Positions 21,518-34,499 of a DNA stretch of 64,000 bases are shown in pieces. The stretch covers positions 514,582-578,581 of the forward strand of contig LUVW01000001.1 of assembly GCA_001661515.1 (NCBI GenBank). Direction: 5' to 3'. The position numbers were made by a program, and so were the translations under genes. The DNA comes from Capniomyces stellatus (lineage: Eukaryota > Kickxellomycota > Harpellomycetes > Harpellales > Legeriomycetaceae). How positions within the stretch are numbered: the first letter of the stretch is position 1; each line of letters opens with the position of its first letter. The notes under the pieces were generated by a model, which was given only the letters and a program-made list of their open reading frames with translations, searched no databases and was not told where the DNA came from.

Positions 21518-24011
21518 TCAGGCAGAAAGCTGTTTCTTGATGGTTTTCTTGAACAGTTCTTCTGGCAAAATCAATCCACACAATGCTATCCGCATATGCC
21601 TATTGATAAACTTCAACCCAATTTCAAAGCTACTGTTCATCCACCCAAACCCTTCATTTGCAACAAACTTAAAGTCGATTCCAACGTTTCCATACTCTAC
21701 ATTGACAAAATGACTCATCTGGACAACATCAAACTTTTCGGGCACAACACCATTAAAGTCCACAAAGCTTTTGGTTATCATGTACAGCCACCTGTAGGCT
21801 AATTCTGCTGCCTGTTGGTTGTACCCGTACTTTTCTAGCCCATACCACGCCAATATCTGATGCGGCGCCCATCCGTAGGGATAGTCCCACTGCCTGTTTG
21901 GTCTATCTATGCTTATTTCTCCGCGTGAATTCAAAGTCCCCGAGACCAATCCCCCGTTCTCGACAAGCTTGGGTAGTGCCTTTTCTACCAGTATTTTTGC
22001 CTGTTCAGCTGAACATACTCCGGCCCACATCGGCCAAAAAGTAGTTGCTGACTCATAGCTAATCTGCGCCCCCTTTTTTACGTTATAGTCAAAGTACATC
22101 CCTTTGCTCGAGTTCCATAGATATTTATCAATCTTCTCTTGTCTTTCTTTGGCCAACAACAACCACGACTCGGATGTCTCATACACACCCTCGCACACCA
22201 AATCGTTGTCAAACTCATTCTTTATTATGTTGGCTATATCCACTTCGTATTTATAGAGCAACGAGTTCAGGTCAACAGTTGCCAAGTTTGCACATATTTT
22301 ATCCAGTCGATATGTAGTGTCGTGTCCTGATTCACGCACCGCTCTATCGTGTACAAAGTATTCGTCTAAAATCGGCTCCTTGACCTCATTGTTTTGATAC
22401 TTTTCAGCATACTCATAGATCGACATCTTTTTCTCATCAGCAAACGGCTTGAGTACATGGTCATAGTGGGTTAGCTCCGTTTCCGGTGGCATTCCTATTC
22501 CCGTAGGATGGTAGCAGCTCAAGCCTGTGGTCTCATCAAACCTTGGCGACGCAACCCATACCGTCTTATACTCCTTAATTGCGGCACTAATTCCCCTTTT
22601 AAGCCACTCTTTATTCTCGCCTGTTTTATCCAAGTTTTCGTATATTTTTAAAATTGTGTCTGTGAGAAAAGGTGGTTGTGACCTGGTAAGATAGTATGAC
22701 CGATTAGCATTCAGAATCTTTCCATAATGCTCAATCTCGTATATAAAATGCTCCACCATCCCCTTTGCTAGTTCCACACGCCCATCAATCAGTATCCCAA
22801 GAATTATAAAGTACGAGTCCCAGCCATACATCTCGTTAAATCTCCCACCAGGAACTACAAAAGGAATCGGTTCATAGCTCCTACTTTCCGGCCCACTAAT
22901 CCCGCTACCCTTTTCGCCTACCTTACCTGCCAGCGTCAAAATCCCAAACTTTTTATTTAAGCTCTTAACATAAGCTGGTGTTATTTCCTTAGGCAGTTTC
23001 TCTACATTCAGTTTCAAGTCTGGTCTTATTTTTTCCATAAACTTATAGTACTCATACCCCTCCTTATCTTTATATGGCACATATATTATGGTTTTGCTAT
23101 CGATGGTTCGGTTCTTTGCATCAACGATTATCTTTTCCATCCCTTCCAAGTCCATTTTTCTCACTAGACCTTCCCAAAACTCGGTTCTAATCATTCTAAC
23201 TAACCTATCAACTGGGTTCTCATTGAGCCGTGCTATATCTATCGCAACAACCTTACACCCCATTCTCTGAGCGAGCGCCATTTCTTGCAGCAGATTTGAC
23301 ACCATATAAGTACCTCTAATCTCAACCTTGTTGTGCCCTCCGCTTCCATAAGTCGGCACTCTGATTGTTTTTGGGCCAATGTCCTCGATAGTTATTTGGA
23401 AATCTCCATTAGTGTCTTCCTGGTCCAAAATCATCTTTTGAGTCTCTTCAATGTCAACCAGCACCTTCTTGTGATTAAAGTGCTTCTCGTCTAATTTGTT
23501 TAAGAAATCCCGTATTATTAACATCATTTCAGCTACTCTACTTTATCAACCCAGCCACAAGTTGCAGCCTACAGCGCTTCAGTTTCGGTATAAGCTATAT
23601 TAGTCAAGCATGTTTACCTATCGAACTCCTTCTTCTGAAGCTGTCTGTTGGTTTCTCAGACGTAGACCTTTTTGGCTATTTTTACCGGTGCGTATTTTTT
23701 AGTTTGGGATATATACTGCTGCTATAACTAAACTTTATTGTTTCCACGTTCAACACAAACGCTTGGCTCGCCTGTGTTCAGAAATAAAAACATATCATGC
23801 TTGTTAAATATTTTAAAGATATACTTACTTTTTCATATTCATTGCTGTTTTTGCTGAACAGCTGACAGTTTTTCTTGTAGTACTCTTTGGCTGGCAAGTA
23901 TAGTTCTGAGCTTCTTAACTTTTCCATTTCTTTTATTTTAGCAGCGATGTTTCGATTTATATTCTTATACCTCAATATTAACAAAGCAAGAGCTTCTCGG
24001 CTTGGTACCAT
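21518..24011 (-). CDS. NTH1: Neutral (cytosolic, PKA-regulated) trehalase, GH37
   Basis: The catalytic exon is 23532-21518, preceded by exon 23675-23618 and probably by exon 24011-23829; joined they give about 751 residues, the length of yeast Nth1. Exon 23675-23618 encodes SFRRRSSI (S78/S79) and PKRSTS, basophilic PKA/14-3-3 sites as expected for neutral trehalase. The calcium-binding loop follows (DTNGDFQITIEDIGPK). GH37 signatures are PGGRFNEMYGWDSYF and QWDYPYGWAPHQ. Catalytic candidates are the Asp in RESGHDTTYR and the Glu in VVPEKFDV. The enzyme hydrolyses stored trehalose to two glucose. The join of the first exon is less certain: the phase and total length agree, but a competing acceptor at 23772 would place that exon in a separate small gene. 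A TATA-like stretch lies about 20-30 bases upstream of 24011. Confidence 0.92.
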
Positions 24012-25578
24012 TATGTTTACATATATATGTATATATAAAAGTGTATTGAAAGTTTTTTCAAGTTTTTTTGCTGTTTTATTCCACTTTAAAATTGAATTTT
24101 AAACTAAAACTTATTCTATATTTAAACTTGTAGCTATCTATTAATGTAACGTTAGACACATGCACTAGCGTATGTGCTTTTACATAATCAGCGTTTATAG
24201 CCTAAAACCTGTATAAAGTTCCTTTTTTTTTCCTTTTTTTCTACAGTTACCAATTTTCACATCGACAATTTTACCTCGTTCTGATTTCCCATATTTTGCT
24301 TTTAACATTTCAAGTTAAAGCAAACTTTCAATTGAGCTGTGATTACTAATAAGATATATATCGTTTTATAATCAGATTATACGATTACACCAACTTTTAT
24401 TAATAAGCCTAAACAAAACCAAAAAAACTGAATTTAGTAAAACAAACAACCAAAATCAATCTCATTGTCTTTTATTGGCATAAAATATAAACAATTTGTG
24501 TTGTGTTCACAAGATTTGTTATTTGAATGAAGAGGCGAAAATGTTTACAGTAAATCTGTAAACATTATGTAACCCATTAATGCAATTTGTAGATTTATTA
24601 AACACAGCAGCACGCAGTTGTGGCAAAGTGCATTATTTAGCTCGAACAACAGCTTTTCAGTCAAAAGCATATAAGCTGAATTTTAAACATTGCTAATCAA
24701 ATACGCTTTTTTTTGTTATTACATTCGAGTTTTCGTGTATTTGAAGGAAAGTAATATTAAAAATAAAACAATATTAAACGTAACACTGCGATGTTTGGCC
24801 AACAATAAAGCTGTGCTAATCAGTTAATTGGGATCATTTACAAATCCACATTGTAAAAATTACCGAGTTTAGCTCAACACAGTCTTATGTACTTTTAAGC
24901 AAACATGACCTAAAATAACATGCCTTGCCTGATTATAATTCATAAGTATGTTGATACAAAGCAAGCCTTTGGTTTAAATGTTGCACGGTTCTCTCTTTTT
25001 TTTCTTTTATAGCTATAACTCGTTTTTTTAATAGCCATAACTCGTTTTTTTAATTCGTTCATAGTGAAATACTCTGGTAAATCAAAATACCCATAGCAAT
25101 CGCATTAACTTGTAGAGTGGTCTTTGCACTTTTGGTTTAATTTAAATCAAGACTTATGGGGTGAATGCGTTAGTATAGTGACACTAAACAGTGGATTAAT
25201 TTGATTTGCTCACGCGATTAATAAAGTAAGTGATCCAGTTTTGGCTGTCACTCATCGATAGTCCCGATTTCATAGACAATGAGCCTGTATTTGATTAACA
25301 AGTCAGCCGAGCAAGGCCAGTTGATTTGATGGTTATAAAAGTACGAGCACAAATAACGTTCGATGCTTGATTATAACCGATTTGTCAAGAATGGGGGAGA
25401 TCTCGTCATTGGTAGTTCTAGGGTTTATTTAAATGCTATATAAAAAAAAGTAACAGTTAAAAGTAATGAGAGGGAAAGAAAAAAATATATTGGAAAGTAA
25501 TAGCAATAGCAATAGTGATAAATGATCTTCATCTAAAATTAAATAATAAAGTCTAACCGGAGAATACGCTATAGCTAT
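24012..25578. other. Intergenic, transporter 3' end to trehalase start
   Basis: About 1.6 kb of AT-rich DNA with the trehalase promoter at its left side. It contains a perfect-register 22-base tandem duplication (listed separately). No coding exon supported. Confidence 0.5.
25009..25052. repeat. 22-base tandem duplication
   Basis: Two adjacent copies of a 22-base unit (ATAGCTATAACTCG plus a T run), differing at one base. Confidence 0.85.
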
Positions 25579-26982
25579 TTAAACGGTCTTGTTAGCAAAT
25601 GCTATATTCGAGTTGAGTGAAGAGTTGGATGGTGTGGCAGCAGCAGAACTTTCCAAGAAAATGGGCTGATGTATAGATGGCGAGGCAACAACGGGCGTAG
25701 GAGTATTGAGTGTGGGGTCAACAAACAAAGCTCCGGAGTAAGCCCCAGACACAGTCAGCACAAACACCATTACCCACAGCAAGAACAGACAGACAGTCAA
25801 AAACGCACCAAATACTTTGAAAACCGCAGAATCCAGAGTATTGCCCAAAACGTTAGTTGAGGAAATAAATACACCGATGGGGAAAGTGAATCCCCACCAG
25901 CCCATATTGAACTTTACGGAATTGTGAGTCATCCCATAAGCGGTTTGGGAAACAGCCTGAACCAGCCAAAACAGGCCGAATCCCCACAGAATCAGACCCA
26001 CTATTATTCCTCCTCCCTGAGCAATTGGTCCAAACATGGGGATGTCAGGGTATGACACCGGGAATATCTTGTTAGCAACTATGCCAAGCGTGATAAACCC
26101 AAACGAGCCCTGGCCTAGCGGACCAAGCGGCAAAAATACGCTGATTAGCAAATCTGGTGGAGGAATTGAATGGAATGCCAGGCGCGCATAGTACACGGAG
26201 ATAATCAGTAGCGCTAGTGGGACCCCCAACCCCCAGATTACATACGACACCAGTATTACCAGCGACGCCAAATCCTCTTCAAGTATCCCTGCCACCACTC
26301 CTCCAGATGCCGCTGTAACTACGGCTGGGACAATTGGGAGTAGCCAGGTGGCCATCATCTTGTCCATGCTGTGTGTCTGCCTTGTAATCCTAAATAAGAA
26401 GAGAGTATACACATTCAGGTTGTTTAGACAACAAATAAACAAAAAAAATCTACTCATACACGTAGCAGCCACATGGCAGTGTAGCCATCGCAGTACTCCC
26501 GCTTTGATGTGCCGGGTGTCTTGGCTGCTCAACAAGTATAGCATATTTGCTTACATGAAAAATGGGACAACTAGAACGCTGAATATCATCAGAAACACGT
26601 CAAACCACCACATTCCAAACGCCAGCATCGGAACCCAGGAATACTTGCTTGAAGGCACCATTATAACCAGGCTGTTTATTATAGTTGCAAACCCCATGGG
26701 TATTGCGCCAACAAACATGCTCACCACAGGATGTTCCATCATTTTCAGAAACGCATACGGATATATGATGTACTTTAATATTGTTATTATGCTGAACAAC
26801 AGGAACATGACCGTGTTTAGAGCAAAGAAAACTATTCCTATTTCTTTACAGCCTCTGAACTGGTACGGAAACGTATATATCAATATTCCTGTTATTCCTG
26901 TTCCCATTGTCACTGTAAACCAGTTTGGCGTAAACAGCCGGACAATGTCTGACAATTTGTTGATTTTGCTGAAGGGTCGCAT
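25579..26982 (-). CDS. SLAC1/TehA-fold anion transporter (SSU1/MAE1-like)
   Basis: Two exons: 26982-26555 and 26389-25579, encoding 412 residues. About ten hydrophobic segments fill the protein. The N-terminus has LFTPNWFTVTMGTGI, the hallmark of the fungal SSU1/MAE1 branch. The splice junction joins PFFM to ITRQTHSMDKMMATWLLPIVP, followed by AASGGVVAG, matching the family's THS(L/M)DKM...WLLP(I/V)VP block. Fungal members export sulfite (Ssu1) or import malate and other C4 acids (Mae1); the NWFTVTMGTGI form is nearer Ssu1. The substrate cannot be read from sequence. The C-terminal tail is Ser/Pro-rich and cytosolic. A T-rich tract lies just upstream of the start. Confidence 0.82.
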
Positions 26983-28291
26983 TTTTTTTGTGCTTTCGTG
27001 TTTTTTTCTGTTTTTCTGTTTTTCTTTTGCTCAAGTTTGTTTTTTGATTCCTTTGATTCAGGATCCCAGAGCCTGTTTTGTTGGTCCTCTCTTTTTTTTA
27101 TTTAGACGGTTAGACTGTCAAATGTGATCGCCAGTATGTGGCTAAAATAGCAAATTCGAATATTTGAAATAAAGTCCGTTTCTAAAAATAAATTCAAGTC
27201 TAACTGCATATAAGAAATGCATCCAGTCTGGTTTAGTAATTAATCAGTGACCGGACTAACAATAATGTAAAAAAAAGCAGGTTAACCGTGGGATACAAGT
27301 ACAAAACAAAACTTTACGTTCAAGTTTTTTTCAAGTTTTTTTTAATTCGTTTATGTAAAACCTGAACTTTTCCTTTGTTTCAAGTCTTGTTTTTCCAAAA
27401 GTTTAAAAGTATTTTTAAAACACTTTTCATTGGAGACTTTTGGTTTTGTTACAGAGTTCAAGCCTGTAAAGAACGGACTTGTGATAATTTTTTGAATTTG
27501 TACTTTTTTTCAATTCACTTTTTTTATTTCTTTTATTTCTTTTTTGCTATTTAATAAGTGACTTTACTAAATCAATCAAATGATTGGTAGATGGCTAATT
27601 CAGATTTTTACCTTTCTATCAGCTTTAGGCAATCGATTGAGTAAAAAAAGGCAAAAATAACACCTACTAAAAAGATGAGAAAGAATTTGTAATGTTTCAA
27701 ACTGATTAATAAAAGGAGGTTTTTTTTGCTTCACTTTCTTTTTATCGTTCGACACATTGAATTATACCCGCTGATTAGCTTTGACAACTTGGTTAATTCG
27801 GTCTTGAGCCTAGCCGATGTATATTCTAAAACCCAATGTGTTGTATGTTTAGTTGCTCAATTGGTCCAATTAGTCGTGTTGGAGTTGTTAGTTGAAAATG
27901 GTTTATTTGAAATCGTCAACATTTAATGACACAATATGATTCAAATATGTCCAACAAAAAAGCACGCAGTCGGGGAGGAGTTTTCATTTTCGTTTATAAA
28001 AACGTCTCAATGCTCTGCTAGGACGATTGCCTATTTAGCACAATACCATTGAGCCAAACAGATGTGTATCAACAAAACAAAAATAAAAAACCAAAAGGAA
28101 AGGAAAGGAGAAAAAGAAAGAAAAAAAGCAAGTCTAATTAAAAGCTTATTTGATAACAAAAAAAATGACCAATTGAAAACAAGAGCAAAAATAGCGCAAT
28201 TGATATCAAGGATAAATGAGTGTATGAATATGAATATGGATATGAACCAACATGTAGTTGAGAATGATGATAAAGAAGAAGAAGAAAAGGA
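26983..28291. other. Intergenic, VAC7-like 3' end to transporter start
   Basis: About 1.3 kb. Several T runs. A 66-codon frame (27726-27926) and a Lys/Glu/Met-rich 77-codon frame (28062-28295) show no splice or domain support. Confidence 0.5.
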
Positions 28292-31200
28292 CTAGTCAGA
28301 ATCCTGGCAGTTTACAGGCAAGAGAATGGGGGAGTAAATAGAAAAGTTTTGGCTGTTGGTGGTGAGGTTGAATCGTTGTGATATGCAGATTCGTTTGACA
28401 AAATCGTAGTTCCATAGAGAGTAACGAACAGTGCCTCGGACAGTCAGATCAAAAGAAGAATTGTAAAAAGATTTCCTAAGCAAGTAAGCAAGCAAGATAC
28501 CAAAACAAAAGAAAACAAATAAGACGTTAGCATCAGAATGTTGAAAGGAAAAAAAAAGAAAAAAAAAAGAAAGAATAAGAAATATAATAAAAGTACCATT
28601 TGTTTAGATCAGAGTCGGGCAAATCGTCTTTTTCAGGGTCGCCAGTGGAAGCAGGGTTAAGCAGGCGTAGTTCAGAGGTTTGGTTGGACTGGATGGGGAC
28701 AGAGTAAATGGGGGTAGGGGGGAAGATTAGGGGGTCGTCAAGCGAGTAGATGTTCCCGAGTAGGATAAATGAGCTGGGAGCAAGAGGCTGGGCGGTGATG
28801 TTGGAGTTGGAATTGTAAGGAGCGGCAAAAATCCCTAATTCGGACTTGGAAATGACGACTTGACACATGTTAGGGTTGACAGCTTGGAGATGCAAGTTGA
28901 AAAGCAGGACCTTTTCAGTGGCAAGCAAATTGGAAATTACAGTTGGGTGGAAGTCGTAGATTTGCAGAGAGGTAAACCTGAAATAAAAGATGAAAAAGTA
29001 GGAGAACAAAAGAAAGAGAGAAAATACAAATGCCCTGAAACTAAGCAGTACATTGTTGTTGGGGCTGGTATGATGTCTCCTCCTGGACTGCGGAGTTTCA
29101 CAGCTAAAACAGAGACACATTGGCGGGTAAACAAACGAGTCAGCGTTCGGGTAGTCGTGGTGGTAGATGTACTCGGAGTTAGGGTTTAGGACTGATCCAG
29201 GGCGTTCTCTGCTGTGACCAAACTGGTTGTTACTGGGGTTGCTGCTCGGGTTGCTGCTGGGGTTGTTTGCCCGGGAAATAGACTTGGACCTCGAGTACTC
29301 GCAGGTGGAGCAGCCGTCGGGATGGTCGTCGCAATCCCAGCAGAAATCGTCGTCGCCTAAAATAGACGACCGGTCATTGTTGGGGTTAAACAGCTGTTCA
29401 GGGTTGGAAAAGTTTGAAAAGTTGGCAGGGTGGTTTTTCATCCGTGTTTGCTGGTTGATTGACGTTGAGTTGAATCTTCCGCTGCTGAACCGCCCACTAC
29501 TGAATCGCCCGCCTACCCCCATTACCCCGCCAGTCACTCCCCCAATCGCTCCATATCCCGCCAGATTCGATCGGGACACTCGCCTGTACGTTGGTCCACT
29601 CCAGCGCGAACTACCCGCACTCTTCCTCCGCAAATCTTCAAACGGCGATGCTGCCGCGCTACACGAAGGCGAATACCTACGTTGAGTTTCGGACGACGTC
29701 AGGGCCAACGCTGCTGAATTGCTGTAAGAGTTGTGGCTGCTTTGTAAAGGCTGAGTTTCGTGGTCATTGAATTGGTTATAGTTCTGATTATGATTATGGT
29801 TATGATTATGATTGTGGCTATAGTTGTAATTATAGTTGTGGTCGTATTCTTGTCCATTGCTATGGTCTTCGTGCTGGTGGTGAAGACCGTGTTGGTGATT
29901 AATTTGTTCCTCCAAAATCACTTCAGGCCGCCCGCTTTGTTTGTTTCCCACATATATAAAGTTCTCGTTCTCTGAAGACCCATCTTCGTCTGAATTGTAC
30001 ATTGACCCAACCACCACTGCTGCTGCATTTCTAGAATAATTTACATTTGCGTTGCTCATACTGTACCCTTTGTAGCTGTCCAGTGACTCTTTTTTCCTTT
30101 GATTTTGACTCATAATCAGGTTTTGACTCGTTTCCAGGTTTTGGCTTTGGTTTAAAATTTGACTTTGATTTAAAATTTGGCTTTGATTTTCACCTTGTCC
30201 CTGAATCTGAATCTGATCCTGATCCTGATCCTGATCCCTATCCTGATCTTGTTTGGTATTGGAGTTAATGTTGGTATTAATGTTGGTGTTGATGTTGGTA
30301 TTGGAACTAGTATTGGAAACTTGTATTTGATTGGTTGGTCTTCCTATTGATGAAGTTTCTACACTCATCCTCAAATTAATTCCCTCATCCTCCCCTACTC
30401 CTACTCCTGTCCCTACTCCTGTCCCCACTCCTACTCCTACTCCTGTCCCTATATTACTGTCGCCATCAATCACCCTTTTTTCGGCTGTGTAGCCATTACT
30501 ATCGTTGTTTAGTGTCGGTCTTTTCTCTCTTTTTCCTACTTGTTCCACTTTGTCTATTCGTTTTCCTCTTGCTTGTTGCACCTCACCAATTATCCCTCCT
30601 TCAATATCCACTCCAACTTCTCCCCTTTTCATCTCATTAATCACCCCGTCACTGCTGTTCTTGTCTTTGTTACTAATCTTTAAACCCCGAACTACGTTTT
30701 CTGCTGTTGCTGCTGCTGTTACTGCTACTGCTACTGCTACTGCTACTGCCTTTCGATTCGTGTCTTTGGTCCCCTCGTTCCTTCCATAGCTCCTACCTTC
30801 CCCTCTAGTTTCTTGCTCACTTTCCTTTCTCTCACTACTGACTTGGCTACCTTTATTATCGCCACTACTCAAATCTCTCTCTCTCGATTCTCTCTTTCTC
30901 AAGTCTATTTCATGTTCTTGCTCTAACAACTGCTCATTCTCCCTACTCGCACTCTCTTTTTTTATCACTTTGACCTCTTTTGTTTCGTCCACTTCTTTTG
31001 TCTCTTCGACCTCTTTTCTTTTCTCCGAGTACTCTTCCCTCTCCTTCTCCCTTTCATTGTCAATATTCTTTACTTTAATACTCTCCTTTTTCACCTCCAT
31101 ACCCTCCCCTTTACTCTTATCTTCAACCAACACTCCTCTCTCTTTTGTCACATGTTTGCCTATTTCCTCCTCTATTTTCTTTAGCTCTTCTGTCTTCCTT

Positions 31201-31547
31201 TGCTCTTTTGGCCCTATTCCCGTTCCTGTCCCCGCTGCCACTCCCATACCACTCCCCTTACTTGCTTGTCTTGCTTTCATCTGCTGCTCCTGCAGCGCAA
31301 CCATTGCACTCACATTCAACATGTCTGGAAACACCTGCTCTGGCTGGAAAAACGGTTGACTCATCGTCATCTTTTTACCACTTCCTCCCCCAACTCCTGC
31401 CCCACTCCCTCCCCCAACTCCATGCTCTGCCAACGCCCCACTTTTCCGATCATGCGAAAATAACCCCGCTTGTTTATCCAAAGTGAAATCATCAAGCTCC
31501 GTTAACTTTGTCATCAAAGTTTTCTGCTGCTCCTGTTGCCCGCTCAT
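28292..31547 (-). CDS. VAC7: VAC7-like vacuolar membrane protein (PI(3,5)P2 regulator)
   Basis: Two exons: 31547-28597 and 28475-28292, encoding 1044 residues. Residues 1-835 are mostly low complexity: Lys/Glu/Arg-rich, then Gly/Val, Asn/Thr, Asp/Gln and His/Asn repeats, with a DDDFCWDCDD...CSTC cysteine cluster and a second CLCFSC. One transmembrane helix lies at about 838-857. The following roughly 185-residue domain matches the Vac7 C-terminal LEA2-like domain: KVLLFNLHLQAVNPN, then ELGIFA, FILLGNIYSLDDPLIFP and, across the splice, FDLTVRGTVRYSLW. Yeast Vac7 activates Fab1/PIKfyve at the vacuole. Topology would be a long cytosolic N-terminus and a lumenal C-terminus. Homology is remote, so orthology needs a profile search. 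Confidence 0.7.
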
Positions 31548-32365
31548 CCTACCCTCTCTCTTTTCTTTATTTTTTTTTCTCTTTCGTTTTTTTTTAAATT
31601 TTTTTTTACTATCACTCCCTCTCCTCTCTGTAGCTACCGATGACTATTAAAATTTATGTCTGTTTATTTTTTCGACTCTGGATTTGCCCTTTATTCGCAT
31701 TTAAGGCTATATTTTTATTACTTCATTCCCTTATTTCCCATTTAAAACTACAGCTGTATATTCAAAATAAAAATAAATCTATTCTCTTTATATCAAACGC
31801 TATGCATTTAGTTTCTTGGTTTGTTGAAATGCCTTTTTTATTTGCACTAATCTAACTGAAACTGCATATTCTTTATCTTTAGGTTAAAAAAACATAATCG
31901 TTTTAATTCCCAACTTTTCTATTTCCTTTATTCCGAATTGGCACTTTATTGTTTATTTTTTTTGTTACTCTTTTTTCATTGTTTTTACTTTTAATTTGAA
32001 TTTTAATTAGAAGTTTAAATTGAAGTTTAATTTGGAATTGACAACAATCCACTCCAATTGCTTAACACATTCTAATTGGCCTCCAAATTTTCATTAATTT
32101 CTAATCGCCTCCTTTCCACTTTTTACTTTTCTTGGCTATAATTTATAACTCAGTATCTCTTTCTTGTTTATCAGCAAAGGACATCATGGCTTGTACTAAT
32201 ACAAGCTTCTATTAGTGCTTTCCGGTTAAACTCACTTATTTGAACAATATTTCAATTCTGCAATACATCAAAAACAAACTACTGCCATCAAACTAGCCAA
32301 AAATCGTAATTGTAATCTTAATCATATTTATAACCGTAACCTGAATCATGTTTATAACCAAAAGA
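31548..32365. other. Intergenic, PAH 3' end to VAC7-like start
   Basis: T-rich spacer of about 0.8 kb carrying the VAC7-like promoter. No gene seen. Confidence 0.6.
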
Positions 32366-34052
32366 CTAAACCTTTGCTAGTGCACTGGCCAGAATATGGA
32401 AATTTGACTTGATTTCATTGGCAAAGTGGACCAATTTGTCTTTTGAGTCCAGCACCTCTATCCTTTGTGTATATGCGTTGTACCTCACCTCAAAGTTTCT
32501 CCCCATAGACTCAGCAAACTTTTTGACTTGAATTGTGGCATCTTGGAAACTGTTGGCCACAAAGTATGTAGGTTGGTACGAGGTGATGGGATACTCTGTC
32601 ATTGATGTGATTTTCGGATCCAGCTCAACCAGCTTGGGCTTTTCGCTCAGACTGTACTCCAACTCCCCTGTGCTGGAGAGGAGTCCTGCCCCATAGGCCC
32701 TCACCGTACCATCCTTTTCTCTGCATAGCCCAAACTCAATTGTGAACCAAAAAATTGTTGCCAGCTTCTTGATGTTCTCGTCGCTTGCCCCCAACGATGC
32801 AAGCCCAATTTCGTGACAGAACTCGGCAAAGTCCGGATCAGCCAGTAGCGGTGCATGGCCAAGGAGCTCATGGCAAACATCTGGCTCAGGCGTGTATTGC
32901 GGGTTTGAACTGTGTCTGATGTACTGTGTCGAATGAAACACCCTGAATGCGAATGCATTCAAAAAGTCTCGTGAAGACAGCAACCCCATAACAGGTCGAA
33001 TCGTAAACCCCGTACAATCTATTATCATGCAATTATACGAGCATACGATTTTATGTTTATATATTTATATGTTCAAGTCCACTGATAACCCATGTTAGAT
33101 TCGGTTATTCTTAAATCATAGCAACAACTGTTTTACCCTTAAGAAAGTTGGATACGTCCTCAATTTGCGGAATATTGTCGGGACTGTAGCCGCAGTTCTG
33201 CTCAAGCAACGGAAATATATGTCTGTGTTCACTGCAGGCGTGTGTTTTGTACATCTTAGTCAGATCGTTGTACACTGCTTTCCATGTATCCTTTTCAATC
33301 TGTGTGTACTCAACATGTGGAAGCTTCATTCCACTACAAATATTAAAATGCGTTAGTACGCTTGGTATACTTTTAACCAATACTAGTCAAGTTTGGCCGA
33401 TCTGCTGGCTCCTGAGCTAAGTTGTCCACTTTACCTCTTATACTGCTTTGCCAGTGTCGTTATCTCCATTCTTCTTCTCCTATACACCGGATCTTTTGCT
33501 CCAGGGTGCTCTGACGCTATAAACGAAATACTTGTATCATTACTAGGCATACTTTTGTTTCTAATTTTACTCATCTGCTCTATAGTTATGTCTACATATT
33601 GTAAATATATATATATATATATCAGCCCACTAACGCAGATCTTCGCCCATCTCCAACACTTTTTCTGCAAACGTGTCCAAGTCGGCCATTTTTCTCGGAA
33701 ACCAAGGCGTCTCGTCTTTCTTCTCTTTGTTCTCGCTGCTCTCTACCCCTCCGACTACATGGACTTGGTGCACGATTTCTATTTGCTTGATTCTCTCCAC
33801 TGCCATGCCTACTTTTATTGCTCCACTATCTCCGCCCAGCTCCTCAAGCTCACCTCCCAAGCTCAAGTCCACAAAAAAGTCGTACCCATATGCAAGTGTC
33901 TTGCTAGGCCTTGACTCTATCCGTGTCAATGATATGTTTGCTTCCTTGAGGGCTGCTAAACACTCATCAAGCCCACCAACCTTATCTGATATTGAAAAAA
34001 ACAGTGTAGCCCTTTTGTTCTTTCCGTCGGTGTTGTTCACTTCGTTGTACAT
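32366..34052 (-). CDS. PAH: Phenylalanine 4-monooxygenase (aromatic amino acid hydroxylase)
   Basis: Four exons: 34052-33635, 33516-33435, 33333-33137 and 33018-32366, encoding 449 residues (human PAH 452). An N-terminal ACT regulatory domain (about 14-105, starting [14 protein letters not shown]) precedes [10 protein letters not shown]. The catalytic core contains [34 protein letters not shown] and, across the last splice, [17 protein letters not shown]. The iron ligands are H282 and H287 in HELLGH and E327 in FTIEFGL, matching human H285/H290/E330. It hydroxylates phenylalanine to tyrosine with tetrahydrobiopterin and oxygen. The gene is absent from most Dikarya but known in early-diverging fungi such as Mortierella. 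Intron 1 carries a short AT dinucleotide run. Confidence 0.96.
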
Positions 34053-34499
34053 TTTTGTTTCTCTTATCTTTCGCTTTATACTTATTTGATGATTTTTATA
34101 TGTGCTATTTTCTTTAACAAGCTTTTTTTTTTGTATCCTACTAGCAAATGTAAAAGGAGTTATAGCCTAACTTTCAGTTTTGTGCTTTTTTATGTTTTAT
34201 TGTAAAAAATTATGTTTTTTTTAACACCAGACAACCTATTGCTCGTTTGGTCTGCTTAATTATTAATTGTGCCATTTTCCTCTCTTTCCTCTCTCCTCTC
34301 TAATTTTAAATATTTTTTTATATTTGGCCAACTTGGCTTTCTTTCCCACACTTGATTGCTTTAGCAACAACGAGCTCTTTTTTTTCCAAGGTTTTGTGGT
34401 TACTTTTTTCTTTAATTCGCTTGGCTTCCAATTCAGTTAGTTACCCAGTGTTTTTAATTGTCATTTTACTTCTCTTCAATATCTTGTGTTATTTATTCT
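34053..34499. other. Intergenic, upstream of PAH
   Basis: T-rich promoter region of PAH and 3' flank of the small ORF. No other feature seen. Confidence 0.5.

Noticed and set aside
23690..23772. Alternative exon after a CACAG acceptor, giving a separate small protein from the 24011 start
   Set aside because: In phase and possible, but joining the 24011 exon to the trehalase exons gives the expected family length; kept only as an alternative.
27726..27926. Hydrophobic plus-strand frame of 66 codons
   Set aside because: Starts on a non-ATG codon and has no splice or domain support.
28062..28295. Lys/Glu/Met-rich plus-strand frame
   Set aside because: Low-complexity composition from A-rich DNA, next to the 3' end of the VAC7-like gene.
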